From the NCBI GenBank assembly GCA_017547805.1, contig JAFYOR010000027.1:1-64000 (forward strand): a stretch of DNA of 64,000 nt, given 5' to 3'. The DNA comes from Clostridia bacterium (GTDB taxonomy: Bacteria > Bacillota > Clostridia > Christensenellales > Aristaeellaceae). This document shows positions 48,963 to 57,706 of this stretch, in pieces. Under the pieces are notes generated by a model. The model saw only the letters and a program-made list of their open reading frames with translations. It had not been told where the DNA came from and searched no databases. Positions within the stretch are counted from its first letter, which is position 1, and each line of letters starts with the position of its first letter. The translations under genes and the position numbers were made by a program.

Positions 48963-50885
48963 TCAGCGCGCATTCCCGCCGACGCTGTAGATGCGCACGT
49001 CCGGGTTTTCATAGACAAGATCGTATTTTTCGTCAAGCGCGTCATAATCGACGTCAAAATCCGCCCGTTCATAATCGCTGACATAGATATAGTCAACGCC
49101 ATATTTTTTGAGCACATGCTCATTTTCCGAGGGATATTCGTAGAACCGGCGGCAGTCGGATTCCAGCGCCCTGTAATCAAGGCCATGGAAGAACACGTAC
49201 AGATCGCTGCCGCAGATGATCTGGCGGCCGGCAAGCGAACAGACGGGATTGATGTGCTGCTGGCCGGTCATGAAGACGGCGTCCTTGTCTGTGTTTTCCC
49301 GGATCCACGCGCCGGCGGAAACGGCATTCGCGCCGAAGAGCTGATAGCCCGACACCACCTCCCGTGCGACGGACAGCGCGCCGGAAAAGATGCTCACGAA
49401 GATGAACAGCGCGCACAGCACATGCCTGCCGGAAAGACCCGCAAGGCGCTGCATGATGATCGAGCCGTAATCCGCCGCGAGGATCGCGCCGAACATGTAC
49501 CAGATATAAAACAGCTTATTGTTATCGTATTCATTGCGCTGGAAGAGAATCAGCTCGGCGACGACGAAAATCGCCGTCATGCCCAGCAGAAGATCCAGAT
49601 ACCCTCTCTTTCGCGCATGAAGGCTCGCGCAGATGATCAGGATGAACGGCAGACCCACGTTCTTGATCCAGAACCACAGATAGCCGTCGATCATGCCGTA
49701 TCCGCCGGAGTTATTGACCCAGTTGAACTGGAAGCGGATCACGCCGCCCTCCACCGTCTGACGGATAGCGTTTCCAAGCAGCTGCGGCGCCGCCAGCACC
49801 AGCACGATGCCCAGATACACGCCCGCGCGCTTCAAGACGTCCCTGCGGTCGTCCGCGTCCATGATGAGCCGGCCCAGCACATAGCCGCCGGAAAACAATC
49901 CCAGCGCAAGGAACGTATGCGTATGCACCAGCGGCAGCGCGCCTGCCCAGAGGGCCAGCATCACCGTCTGCTTCATCGAGCGCTCCCTGAAGCTGCACAA
50001 AAGCAGATACAGCGCCGGCAGCACCATCGCCCAGCCGCCCATCAGCGCCCGCTGGGGAATGAGCAGATCGACGATAACGTTGGAAAAGCGCAGGTTGTAC
50101 TCCGGCTGGTTGGCCGGCGTTTTGTAGTAGCCGTAGAAGATTTCCGATACCTTCTGCCAGTTGTCCCGACCGGCCATGTCAAAGTCATACAGGAAGCCAA
50201 GACCGCCGTTGAGGAAGAACAAAAGCGCCGCGACGAGCACCGCTTTATGCCGGGAACCCAGGATCTTGCGCGCCAGGAGCATATAGCCTGCGTACGTCAG
50301 CGCCATGAGCAGCGTACCCGGCACAACCAGCGAAAGATTGAGCGGCAGGCCGAGCATATAGAACGTCGTGGAGAGCGAATCCGCCAGATACGGGTACGCC
50401 AGCGGCGTATTCATCAGCAGGCTGTACGCCGGAGGAAAGGATGCATTCTCAAGCGACGTGATAAACGCCAGATGCATGCACAGATCGCCGTAGGTCGACT
50501 GTCCGCACCACAGTGAGCCGTCCGCAGCCGGCATAATCATGTGCGTATACTGAAGGTAGGCGGAAAGCACGGTCATCGGCAGCACAAACGCCGTCATCAC
50601 CGCCAGCTGCTTTCTGTCCGCCGGGGTCATCCCCCTTGGCGCTGACTTGTCCCTGAAGAAAAAACACGCCGTGACCAGCGCGATCAGCGCGGCGGCTGCC
50701 GCGCCATGCGCCGCCAGCGTGAAGCCCAGCACATGCGCAAACAGCGCCGGCAGCTGCATCATCAGCAGCAGACCCAGCGACAAGCCCAGCCATACGCGGA
50801 TCAGCGGGCTTTTTCCCGGAAGCAGGCTGTGAATGATGAGCAGGCCGCCGGCAAGAAACAATGCAAGATAAAGTATCGATGCCAT
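48963..50885 (-). CDS. Large GT-C-like membrane protein, 640 residues
   Basis: This protein has about 12-13 membrane segments. The first outward loop holds SLWCGQSTYGDLCMHLAFIT, where the Asp could be the catalytic acid of a lipid-sugar transferase. NTPLAYPYLADSLSTTFYML follows. A C-terminal soluble region (about 530-640) ends in DVDYDALDEKYDLVYENPDV. It is typical of large hypothetical clostridial glycosyltransferase-like proteins, but no family function is known. It is the first gene of the five-gene operon, with GGAG five bases before the ATG. Confidence 0.75.
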   Translation of the reverse strand: MASILYLALFLAGGLLIIHSLLPGKSPLIRVWLGLSLGLLLMMQLPALFAHVLGFTLAAHGAAAAALIALVTACFFFRDKSAPRGMTPADRKQLAVMTAFVLPMTVLSAYLQYTHMIMPAADGSLWCGQSTYGDLCMHLAFITSLENASFPPAYSLLMNTPLAYPYLADSLSTTFYMLGLPLNLSLVVPGTLLMALTYAGYMLLARKILGSRHKAVLVAALLFFLNGGLGFLYDFDMAGRDNWQKVSEIFYGYYKTPANQPEYNLRFSNVIVDLLIPQRALMGGWAMVLPALYLLLCSFRERSMKQTVMLALWAGALPLVHTHTFLALGLFSGGYVLGRLIMDADDRRDVLKRAGVYLGIVLVLAAPQLLGNAIRQTVEGGVIRFQFNWVNNSGGYGMIDGYLWFWIKNVGLPFILIICASLHARKRGYLDLLLGMTAIFVVAELILFQRNEYDNNKLFYIWYMFGAILAADYGSIIMQRLAGLSGRHVLCALFIFVSIFSGALSVAREVVSGYQLFGANAVSAGAWIRENTDKDAVFMTGQQHINPVCSLAGRQIICGSDLYVFFHGLDYRALESDCRRFYEYPSENEHVLKKYGVDYIYVSDYERADFDVDYDALDEKYDLVYENPDVRIYSVGGNAR

Positions 50886-50926
50886 GTCGTCTCCGTTACT
50901 TCAGTCAATCGGTGAACATAAAACAA

Positions 50927-50945
50927 GGCGGGGCAGCGCCCCGCC
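50927..50945. repeat. Family C hairpin repeat
   Basis: GGCGGGGC AGC GCCCCGCC, followed by CCTGTT, has the form of the other family C copies (TGTAGGGGCGG-type). It lies in the gap downstream of the 51027 gene and may also act as its terminator. Confidence 0.6.
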
Positions 50946-51026
50946 CCTGTTGATCCATAAACCACATCAAACCGCCGACACAATCCGTCCCGGCGGAAAA
51001 AAGTTTCCCTATCTGAACAGGAATTT

Positions 51027-51776
51027 TTACTGCGCCTGATCGTTGCGGATCAGCTGCAGGGGCGCCGTCTGCGCGGGCGCCTTTCTCCTGCGGCGGCGCG
51101 GCGCCTGCGGCGCATCCTCCAGAGCAGGAGCCTTCGCAGCGACGGAGGATGCGACAATCCTGGTGGACTGCGTCACGGAAACCGTCGGCTTGATCGGCGG
51201 CTGCGGCTTTCTGGGCGGCTTGGGCGGAAACAGGTCCTCATCCGACTGGTCGTCACTTTCCTCCTGATAATCCGCGCCGTACATTTCGTCATCCTCCTGC
51301 ATGCTCCGCCGGCTGGCGATGTCCTGCGTGGAATCCGCGCCGGTCAGCAGATCAAAGAGCAGCGATTCTTCGGTTCTGGCGTTCACAGCCGGCAGGCCGT
51401 TTTTCTGCGCCTCGCGCACGTCCTCGCGGATGATCGCCAGCTGTTCAATCGCCTTCTGACGGCGCTTCTGCTCGCTTGCGCGCTCTTCCATGCCTCTTGA
51501 CGCCGCCTCCGTACAGATCGCCTGAGAGATCAGCAGCAGATACTGGCTGCGCGAGACAATCATCATCAGCACGATGATTCCGCCCGCGGCAAGCAGCGTC
51601 AGCGGCACCGCCGGCAGCCACGAAAAGCCCAGATATACCGCGACCACCGTGGCAATCATCGCGAAGATTCCCATCGCAACCAGCCACGCGCCGCGCACGC
51701 GCTGCGCGGTCTTTCTAAGCCCGATGGCCGTTCTGTTGCTCAGATGGATCGGCATCGGTTTCCTTACATTCGCCAT
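51027..51776 (-). CDS. Membrane protein with proline-rich tail
   Basis: This is a 249-residue protein with two membrane helices (residues about 30-75) and a long cytoplasmic tail. The tail has a predicted helix (RASEQKRRQKAIEQLAIIRE), an acidic stretch (EESDDQSDEDLFPPK), a proline-rich part (PPKPPRKPQPPIKPT) and a basic end (RRRRRKAPA). I know no family. It is the last gene of the YkuS / DUF5711 / cvpA / zinc-ribbon operon. Confidence 0.7.
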   Translation of the reverse strand: MANVRKPMPIHLSNRTAIGLRKTAQRVRGAWLVAMGIFAMIATVVAVYLGFSWLPAVPLTLLAAGGIIVLMMIVSRSQYLLLISQAICTEAASRGMEERASEQKRRQKAIEQLAIIREDVREAQKNGLPAVNARTEESLLFDLLTGADSTQDIASRRSMQEDDEMYGADYQEESDDQSDEDLFPPKPPRKPQPPIKPTVSVTQSTRIVASSVAAKAPALEDAPQAPRRRRRKAPAQTAPLQLIRNDQAQ

Positions 51777-51879
51777 GACACAAATTTCCCCCAATATTCG
51801 TTCCGACCGCAGCGCATGCCATGCCCAGCCGGATAAAAAATATGCGTTTCCTTCCTCTGCCCCTCATGCAGACGGATGG

Positions 51880-52053
51880 TTATTCCTCATTTCCCTCGCC
51901 GGAAAACACAAGCGTCTGATTCGCGCACAGTTCCCGCGTCACAGGACTGAAATGCATCTGATCATGCGTTTCCTCCGCCGCGTAGCCCATCCAGTAGCTG
52001 GGAACCTGATGCACATAGCCGCACACACTGCAGCGATAATAGAATACTTCCAT
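51880..52053 (-). CDS. Mini zinc-ribbon (rubredoxin-like) protein, 57 residues
   Basis: The sequence opens MEVFYYRCSVCGYVHQVPSY, with a CxxCG knuckle, and has a single later Cys in RELCANQTLVF. It has the size of small rubredoxin-like ribbons, but the second pair is incomplete (one Cys), so full metal binding is doubtful. AAAGGAG is seven bases upstream. It lies between cvpA and the membrane protein in the same direction. Confidence 0.7.
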   Translation of the reverse strand: MEVFYYRCSVCGYVHQVPSYWMGYAAEETHDQMHFSPVTRELCANQTLVFSGEGNEE

Positions 52054-52085
52054 GATGATTTCTCCTTTGTTATTTTCCTCAGCGT

Positions 52086-52781
52086 TTACATGCCCCTGAG
52101 AATGGTCATGATGATCCGGCTGTCAAAATACGGCGCAAGCTGGGATGCGGCGATCGTTTCGCTGACAAAGTCCACCGGAACAACCGCCAGCACGATGGGC
52201 ACCAGCGCGAAGAAGATGAACACCAGCATCACGCCGCGCAGAAGGCCAAACAGGCCGCCCGCCAGCGAATCCAGATGACGCAGCACCGGCAGCTCAAAGA
52301 CATAGCCGACCAGATGAATGACAAACGTACTGACGACATAGGAAATCAGGAAACAGATCAGGAAGCTGAGGATCGACAGCGACACGCGCACGATCGTCTG
52401 GCTGAGCAGCTGTGCGATATTCATCGACTGCGCAGCGGAAGCAAAGCTGCCCACAAACGCCGTTTCAAACGCGGCGGGCAGATTTGCGCTTTGCAGGATC
52501 TGTGAAAGCGCTCCCTCCGTCACCTGCGACACGGGCAGGAGCGAAAGGTCCAGGTTGCTGATGCGGCTTCCCGCATCGGTATAGTAGATGAGCGTATCGA
52601 CAAGCGTCTTGTTCTGCTGCAGCCACGCGGCCAGATCGCCGCACAGCGCAAAGGACAGCGCGGCGGACGCAATCAGCGCCACAACGCTCAAGACGCCGTT
52701 GATAAATCCGCGATGCATGCCGTAGATTATGCTCACGGCGATCACCGCAATGATCATCCAGTCAACGATGTTGAAACTCAT
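52086..52781 (-). CDS. CvpA family membrane protein
   Basis: This is a 231-residue protein with four membrane segments. The N-terminal VDWMIIAVIAVSIIYGMHRG and the central RHLDSLAGGLFGLLRGVMLV are CvpA hallmarks. CvpA was found through colicin V export; its general role in the envelope is unresolved. ATG 52781 has AAGGAG six bases upstream, preferred because homology starts there. Confidence 0.85.
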   Translation of the reverse strand: MSFNIVDWMIIAVIAVSIIYGMHRGFINGVLSVVALIASAALSFALCGDLAAWLQQNKTLVDTLIYYTDAGSRISNLDLSLLPVSQVTEGALSQILQSANLPAAFETAFVGSFASAAQSMNIAQLLSQTIVRVSLSILSFLICFLISYVVSTFVIHLVGYVFELPVLRHLDSLAGGLFGLLRGVMLVFIFFALVPIVLAVVPVDFVSETIAASQLAPYFDSRIIMTILRGM

Positions 52782-52797
52782 GCAATCTCCTTCCCGG

Positions 52798-54000
52798 TTA
52801 AGTCGGCAGCTCGATGACGTAAATCTCGGAACCGGAAGCTGCAATCACGCGGTTATCCGAAATCATGCCCAGTACGGATGTGATATGCACCGGAAGAGAA
52901 TACGCGCTGAACGCCGTCTCGCCATAGCGGCAGACGTAAACCGCATTGGAGGAAAAGCCGTAGACGCTGTGCGTGCCCAGCTTTGCATCCATGCACACGC
53001 CCGGAAGATGGAGCATGCGGTCGACATTGCCATACATCAGGCGCAGGTTGCTGATGACCATACCCTGATTCTGCTCCTGCTCGGGAATGAGCAGCTGATA
53101 CATCGTCTTGCCGACGGTCTTGGTATCCGCCATGGCATAGCCGTAGATCAGCGTGGAGGCCGCCGCTTCCAGCGCACGGTAGTTATAGTGCTTGATCTCG
53201 CGCGTATCGACAATGTTGAGCATCTCATTATGGCCGTAGACCATGTAGGCGATATGCTCGCCCAGAGAACTCTTGCCGGTGGAAAGCTTGCCCGGCTGGA
53301 AGGTCTGCAGCTCGGTGGAAATCACCGTGCCGGTCGTATCCAGGCCCAGCACCCACATCAGCTCCGCCGCCTGCGCGCTTGAGGATGTGGTGGAATAGAA
53401 GAATCCGATGTCCAGCAGCGTCTGGTTGGAGATGATGATGTTGTCGATGATCTGTCCGCTCTGCTCGATGATCCTGATCACGCCGTTGTCCGGATCGCCG
53501 ATAAACACGGCGACATAATTGTCGCCTGCGCTGGCAAACTGGATTTCATCGCTCATCTTATCGTTGTAGACCAGACGGCCGTTGGTGTTGAGGATGTAAA
53601 TATCGTTGCCCGTCCATGCGACGATGCGGTTTTCGGTCGCGTCATAATTGGCGTCGTTGCCAATCTGATAGCTCCATTCGTTGCCGCCCGTCGCCGCGAC
53701 GCAATGCAGCGTCGTGCCGTCATAGAAGATAACCTTGTCGCCAAAGGGCGTGACGTTCTGGCTGAGGGTCGCGCCGATGCGGGTGGCTCTGCCCACCTCC
53801 GTGCGCCCGACATTGCTCAGGGACACCGCCAGTACGACGGCAATCAGCGCCGTCGCTGCGATCACAAGCAGCGCAATGCGCAGCGTGCGATGAAAGCCGC
53901 CGCGCTTTTTCTTCTTTTTCTGTTCACGCATGCCGTAGTTTCCCAGCGTTGCATTGGCGCCGGAGACGTAGGTCACCCGTTTTCTGTTCTTACGGTCCAT
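52798..54000 (-). CDS. DUF5711-type membrane-anchored beta-propeller-like protein
   Basis: This is a 400-residue protein with a basic cytoplasmic N terminus (residues 1-35, REQKKKKKRGG), one membrane helix near 40-62 and an outward domain of about 330 residues. The domain is made of short repeated blades (VIFYDGTTLHCVAATGGNEW, IVAWTGNDIYILNTNGRLVY), resembling PQQ-like propellers. The DUF5711 assignment is from memory of the layout. It probably scaffolds an envelope complex with CvpA (inference). Confidence 0.7.
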   Translation of the reverse strand: MDRKNRKRVTYVSGANATLGNYGMREQKKKKKRGGFHRTLRIALLVIAATALIAVVLAVSLSNVGRTEVGRATRIGATLSQNVTPFGDKVIFYDGTTLHCVAATGGNEWSYQIGNDANYDATENRIVAWTGNDIYILNTNGRLVYNDKMSDEIQFASAGDNYVAVFIGDPDNGVIRIIEQSGQIIDNIIISNQTLLDIGFFYSTTSSSAQAAELMWVLGLDTTGTVISTELQTFQPGKLSTGKSSLGEHIAYMVYGHNEMLNIVDTREIKHYNYRALEAAASTLIYGYAMADTKTVGKTMYQLLIPEQEQNQGMVISNLRLMYGNVDRMLHLPGVCMDAKLGTHSVYGFSSNAVYVCRYGETAFSAYSLPVHITSVLGMISDNRVIAASGSEIYVIELPT

Positions 54001-54043
54001 GGATGGTTCCTTTCACATTTTTATCTGCCCGTATATCTGCCGA

Positions 54044-54286
54044 TCAGAAAAGCTGCTGGCAGCTGCGCCGCCGGAGCGCGTCGCTGATCTGCGCGGCATT
54101 CATCCCGCGCACGCATAGCATCGCCGTGCCGGCGCTTCCCGCGCGCACGCCGAGCGCGCCGCGCGCATCGCTGGTATAAAGCACAGCGTCTGCCGCAATC
54201 CTGCTTGACATGGGATACATCGCATATCCCATTGCGCCGAGCGTTCCGGCGATCTCTTCCAGCCCCTGCTGATAGATGACGTTGAT
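54044..54286 (-). CDS. YkuS/UPF0180-like protein with a possible ATC start
   Basis: This is an 80-residue protein. LEEIAGTLGAMGYAMYPMSS, ADAVLYTSDARGALGV and MNAAQISDAL match the YkuS pattern of a small alpha/beta protein of unknown function. The homologous region begins INVIYQQG, encoded from an ATC at 54286 with AAGGGA about six bases upstream and no ATG, GTG or TTG in frame before it. The first standard start is ATG 54232, which would remove 18 conserved residues. It heads the DUF5711 operon. Confidence 0.6.
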   Translation of the reverse strand: MNVIYQQGLEEIAGTLGAMGYAMYPMSSRIAADAVLYTSDARGALGVRAGSAGTAMLCVRGMNAAQISDALRRRSCQQLF

Positions 54287-54427
54287 GGCTGTTCCCTTCT
54301 TCCCTTCCGGCGTTTTTCCCTAAAACTCCGCCTTTTGAGGATAGAATAGCCAAAAGAGGGCGCAGTCATCCGCTGTACGTCCTTTGCAGCGGGCGGAAAA
54401 TCCGACAAAAAGCGTCATTTTGGGCAC

Positions 54428-54641
54428 TTATCCACTTTTGGTCTTTTCACAGCCCTGCGCGCATTGTTTTTTGTGGTTTTGCTTCGCCAAAAAGCTTTGA
54501 TTTATCACATCTTTTGGCCGCTTGCCGGCGTCCTGCTTCCTCCGGCCCAAAACCCGCTTATCCTGTTGTTATCCGCAGTTTTCCACCGACTTATCCACAT
54601 TTTGCGGGAATCTGTCGAAAACTTGTGGATAATGTGGATAA
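54428..54641. promoter_or_regulatory. DnaA-box cluster downstream of recF (possible origin region)
   Basis: Perfect TTATCCACA boxes lie at 54591-54599 (plus strand) and 54624-54632 and 54633-54641 (minus strand, TGTGGATAA, directly adjacent). Near matches lie at 54428-54436, 54569-54577 and others. AT-rich sequence follows at 54642-54700. The 54287-54728 gap contains no gene. Confidence 0.75.
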
Positions 54642-54728
54642 CTAAGTGGAAAAGTCTGTTTTTTACTGTTATTGTTTGAAAAATACGCCTTTTCCCCAAA
54701 AGAAGACATAGTTCCCGAACTTCTCCTT

Positions 54729-55823
54729 TTACAGGGAAAGTCGTCCGTTTTCCACATGATAGACCGCGCTGTGCCGTGCGCCGCCCAGATCAGAGATATC
54801 CGTACAGGTCACAAACGTCTGCACACGGTCGATGCGCTCCAGCAGCTGACGGCGGCGCGAGGGGTCCAGTTCGCTCATTACGTCATCCAGCATCAGCACC
54901 GGCGCTTCGCCGCGCTCCTTCCACGCCAGATCCAGCTGCGCCAGCTTGAGCGCCAGCACGGCGCTGCGCTGCTGCCCCTGGGAGGCGAATGTCCGCGCGT
55001 CCTTGTCGTCGATGGTGATGAGAATATCGTCCCTGTGAACGCCGACCGTCGTCGTCAGCCGGCGCAGGTCCTCGCTTCGGGCGGCGCGCATGCGTGCAAG
55101 CAGAGCCTGCGCCGGATCCTGAGCATCCGCCACCTGAGAGACATAGCGAAGGCGCAGCGCCTCCCGCCCAAGCGTCAGGGAAGCATGCGTCTTTTCTGCC
55201 GTTTCGCACAGCAGCTCCACCGCATGCCTGCGCATGCGCGCGATATCGCCGCCGGCGGCGGCGAGCTGCTCATCCCATGCATCCAGCGTGGGGGCAAGCG
55301 ATGGGCGTTTTGCGATCTCCTTGAGCAGCGCATTGCGCTGAATCAGCGCGCGCTGTGCGCGCTGCAGGGCATAAAAATACGCCGGATGCAGCTGAGAAAG
55401 CTGCATATCGATGAAGCGCCGGCGCTCCGCTGGGCCGCTTTTGACGATCTGAAGGTCCTCCGGCGAAAAGAGCACGCCGCAGACATGGCCCATCAGTTCG
55501 CCGATGCGCTCTGCGCTGCGCGAGCCGATGCGGACCTGTTTTTTCTTTTTCTGTGACCGTGAGAGCAGGATCGTCACCTCATGCGTGCCGTCCTGCTGCT
55601 CGGTTTCAATATGCACCTTGGCGGCGTCCGCGCCCCAGCGGATGAGCTCCTCATCGCGGGAGGTACGGTGGCTGCGGCCGATGCAGCACAGATGAAGCGC
55701 CTCCAGAACGTTGGTCTTCCCCTGCGCATTGGGCCCGACGAAGACGGTCACGCCTTCGCCGGGAGTGATGGTCGCCTGATCGTAGTTGCGAAACTGCGTC
55801 AGGCTCAGCGTTTTCACGCGCAT
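54729..55823 (-). CDS. recF: DNA replication and repair protein RecF
   Basis: This is a 364-residue SMC-like ATPase that loads RecA at gaps. Walker A is FVGPNAQGKTNVLEALHL near residue 28, the signature is TFASQGQQRSAVLALKLAQL near 280, and Walker B is VLMLDDVMSELD near 310. It begins 24 bases after dnaN, as in most bacteria. The usual S4 gene yaaA between dnaN and recF and the gyrB gene after it are absent. Confidence 0.97.
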   Translation of the reverse strand: MRVKTLSLTQFRNYDQATITPGEGVTVFVGPNAQGKTNVLEALHLCCIGRSHRTSRDEELIRWGADAAKVHIETEQQDGTHEVTILLSRSQKKKKQVRIGSRSAERIGELMGHVCGVLFSPEDLQIVKSGPAERRRFIDMQLSQLHPAYFYALQRAQRALIQRNALLKEIAKRPSLAPTLDAWDEQLAAAGGDIARMRRHAVELLCETAEKTHASLTLGREALRLRYVSQVADAQDPAQALLARMRAARSEDLRRLTTTVGVHRDDILITIDDKDARTFASQGQQRSAVLALKLAQLDLAWKERGEAPVLMLDDVMSELDPSRRRQLLERIDRVQTFVTCTDISDLGGARHSAVYHVENGRLSL

Positions 55824-55847
55824 GCTGTTTCCTTCTGTCTTGATGAC

Positions 55848-56951
55848 TTACGAATTGAACACGCGCACCGGCAGCACCAGATACAGATAGCCGTCGCCCT
55901 CGGTCGGGCAGATGACGCAGGGGCTGACGTTGGAATTAAAGCGCATGCAGATCTGATCGTCGGAAAGCGCCTTGAGGACATCCGTAATGTAGCGGACGTT
56001 GAAGGCGATGGTCAGATCCTTGCCCTCGGTGAGAACCAGAATCTTCTCCTCCACATCGCCGGTTTCGGAATTGGAGGTCACATCCAGCGTTTCTCCATCG
56101 ATCCTGAAGCACACGAGGTTGCTCTTGCCTTCGCGCGCGATAAGGCTGGCGCGGTCAATCGCGCTCCACAGCGCGCTGCGCTCAACGGTCACGCGGGTCT
56201 GCCATTCATCCGGCAGAATCTGACGGTAGCGGATGAACTCGCCTTCCAGCAGACGCGCCACGATGTTGGTGTGACCGATGACAAGCTTGACATGGCTGCG
56301 GCTGAAGCACAGGGAAACCTTTTCCTCGCTGTCGGCAAGGGTCTTGGCGATATCGCCCAGCACCTTGCCGCCCACAACCGCGGAAACTTCCTTTTCCGGG
56401 CCGGCGATATTTTCCTTGCGCATAGCCAGACGGAAGCCGTCCAGCGCGACGACGCGCATTTCATCCTTCGTGATTTCCATCAGGCAGCCGGTGAGGATCG
56501 GGCGGCTTTCATCCACGGCGATGGCGAACATCGTACGGCCGATCATGTCGCGCAGCGTGCCCTGCTCCATTTCAAATTCCGGGCCCTGAACCTCCGGCAG
56601 CTCCGGATATTCCACCGGATCCAGACCCATGATGGTCGTGCGGGAGGAGGCGCAGCGGATGGTCGTCTGCAGACGGTCGCTGATGTTGAATTCAACCTGA
56701 CCGCCCGGCAGCTTGCGCACGACTTCGCACAGCAGCTTGCCCGGCAGCACGATGCGGCCTTCATCGATAAACGTAGCGGGAATGACGGTTTCAATACCCA
56801 GCGCCAGATCCGTACAGGTCAGGCGGAGGCCTTCTTCGCAGCTTTCAAGCAGAATGCCTTCCAGAATCGGCTTCGGAGAACGAACAGCCAGCGCGCGGCT
56901 GACGATGGACAGGCTCGCGTTCAGATCGCTTACATCACAGGAAAAACGCAT
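55848..56951 (-). CDS. dnaN: DNA polymerase III beta sliding clamp
   Basis: This is a 367-residue clamp that tethers the polymerase to DNA. The three beta-clamp domains are complete: MRFSCDVSDLNASLSIVSRA at the start, ALDGFRLAMRKENIAGP near 170 and VICPTEGDGYLYLVLPVR at the end. ATG 56951 has GGAGG ten bases upstream. dnaA, which normally precedes dnaN, is not in the window. Confidence 0.97.
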   Translation of the reverse strand: MRFSCDVSDLNASLSIVSRALAVRSPKPILEGILLESCEEGLRLTCTDLALGIETVIPATFIDEGRIVLPGKLLCEVVRKLPGGQVEFNISDRLQTTIRCASSRTTIMGLDPVEYPELPEVQGPEFEMEQGTLRDMIGRTMFAIAVDESRPILTGCLMEITKDEMRVVALDGFRLAMRKENIAGPEKEVSAVVGGKVLGDIAKTLADSEEKVSLCFSRSHVKLVIGHTNIVARLLEGEFIRYRQILPDEWQTRVTVERSALWSAIDRASLIAREGKSNLVCFRIDGETLDVTSNSETGDVEEKILVLTEGKDLTIAFNVRYITDVLKALSDDQICMRFNSNVSPCVICPTEGDGYLYLVLPVRVFNS

Positions 56952-57011
56952 ATTTTTCAAACCTCCATGGAGTAGTAGCAGTATATAGGTCAGCAGTAGG
57001 GGTAGTAGGGC

Positions 57012-57295
57012 GGTGGATAACTGGGGATAAGTCCCAAAAAGCCAAAACACACCAGTCTTTTTGGCCTGTGGATAACGGCGGATAAGTGGCCCAAAAGCGC
57101 CTTGAATATCCACAACCCTGTTTAAAACTTTTGGCGCAGCCCCGTCCCTACCGCCAAAAGGGTAGAAAAGGGCAAATTATTTCATATTCAATATTCGCCT
57201 AAAGTCTTTTAATTCCTTCAACAGAAAATGAGAGAAGGAAGAAAATATACTTGATATGCTGAGAAAAAAGAACGCTCTTACCGGTAATAACAGGT
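57012..57295. promoter_or_regulatory. DnaA-box cluster and AT-rich stretch upstream of dnaN (possible origin)
   Basis: A perfect TGTGGATAA lies at 57067-57075. Near matches lie at 57012-57020, 57022-57030, 57077-57085 and 57106-57114. They are followed by an AT-rich segment (57175-57295) suited to unwinding. The rest of 57296-57700 holds family A-like hairpin sequence and the GntR leader, but no dnaA. Confidence 0.75.
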
Positions 57296-57304
57296 TCAGA
57301 GTCC

Positions 57305-57440
57305 GCGAGCTCCTCCCGGAGGGAGCCTCCTCATATACGTTTCTTTTATAGATCAGCGTCTTTTTTGCTCAAAAGCAGCGTTTTTAAGCCTTCCTCCGGG
57401 AGGAAGGTGGCACGGCGAAGCCGTGACGGAAGGAGCCATC
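57305..57440. repeat. Divergent family A-like repeat
   Basis: CTCCTCCCGGAGGGAGCC (about 57309) and CCTTCCTCCGGGAGGAAGGTGGCACGGCGAAGCCGTGACGGAAGGAG (57390-57436) keep the hairpin order of family A, but with CTTCCTCC in place of CTTCCCC and GACGGAAGGAG in place of GACGGATGAGG. Confidence 0.7.
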
Positions 57441-57706
57441 GGGCGCTGAACTTACACTCAATGTGCAGGTGCGTTCTTTTGTAATGATTCACAAGCCATG
57501 GACTGCGCAAATCGTTCCTGCTGTCATCAGGCAAATAAAAACCGACCGATATAATTCCTTATATATAATTTGATGTAAATCAGTTGAGAAAAATACGGAA
57601 ATATGCTAAAATATCAGACGACAGACAGCAGATGTGTAAAAAGACTGTCTGTCTGACTTTGAAGGATGTATGGAATGCGCTGTGCATCCGGCAGGAGGAA
57701 TGCCCT

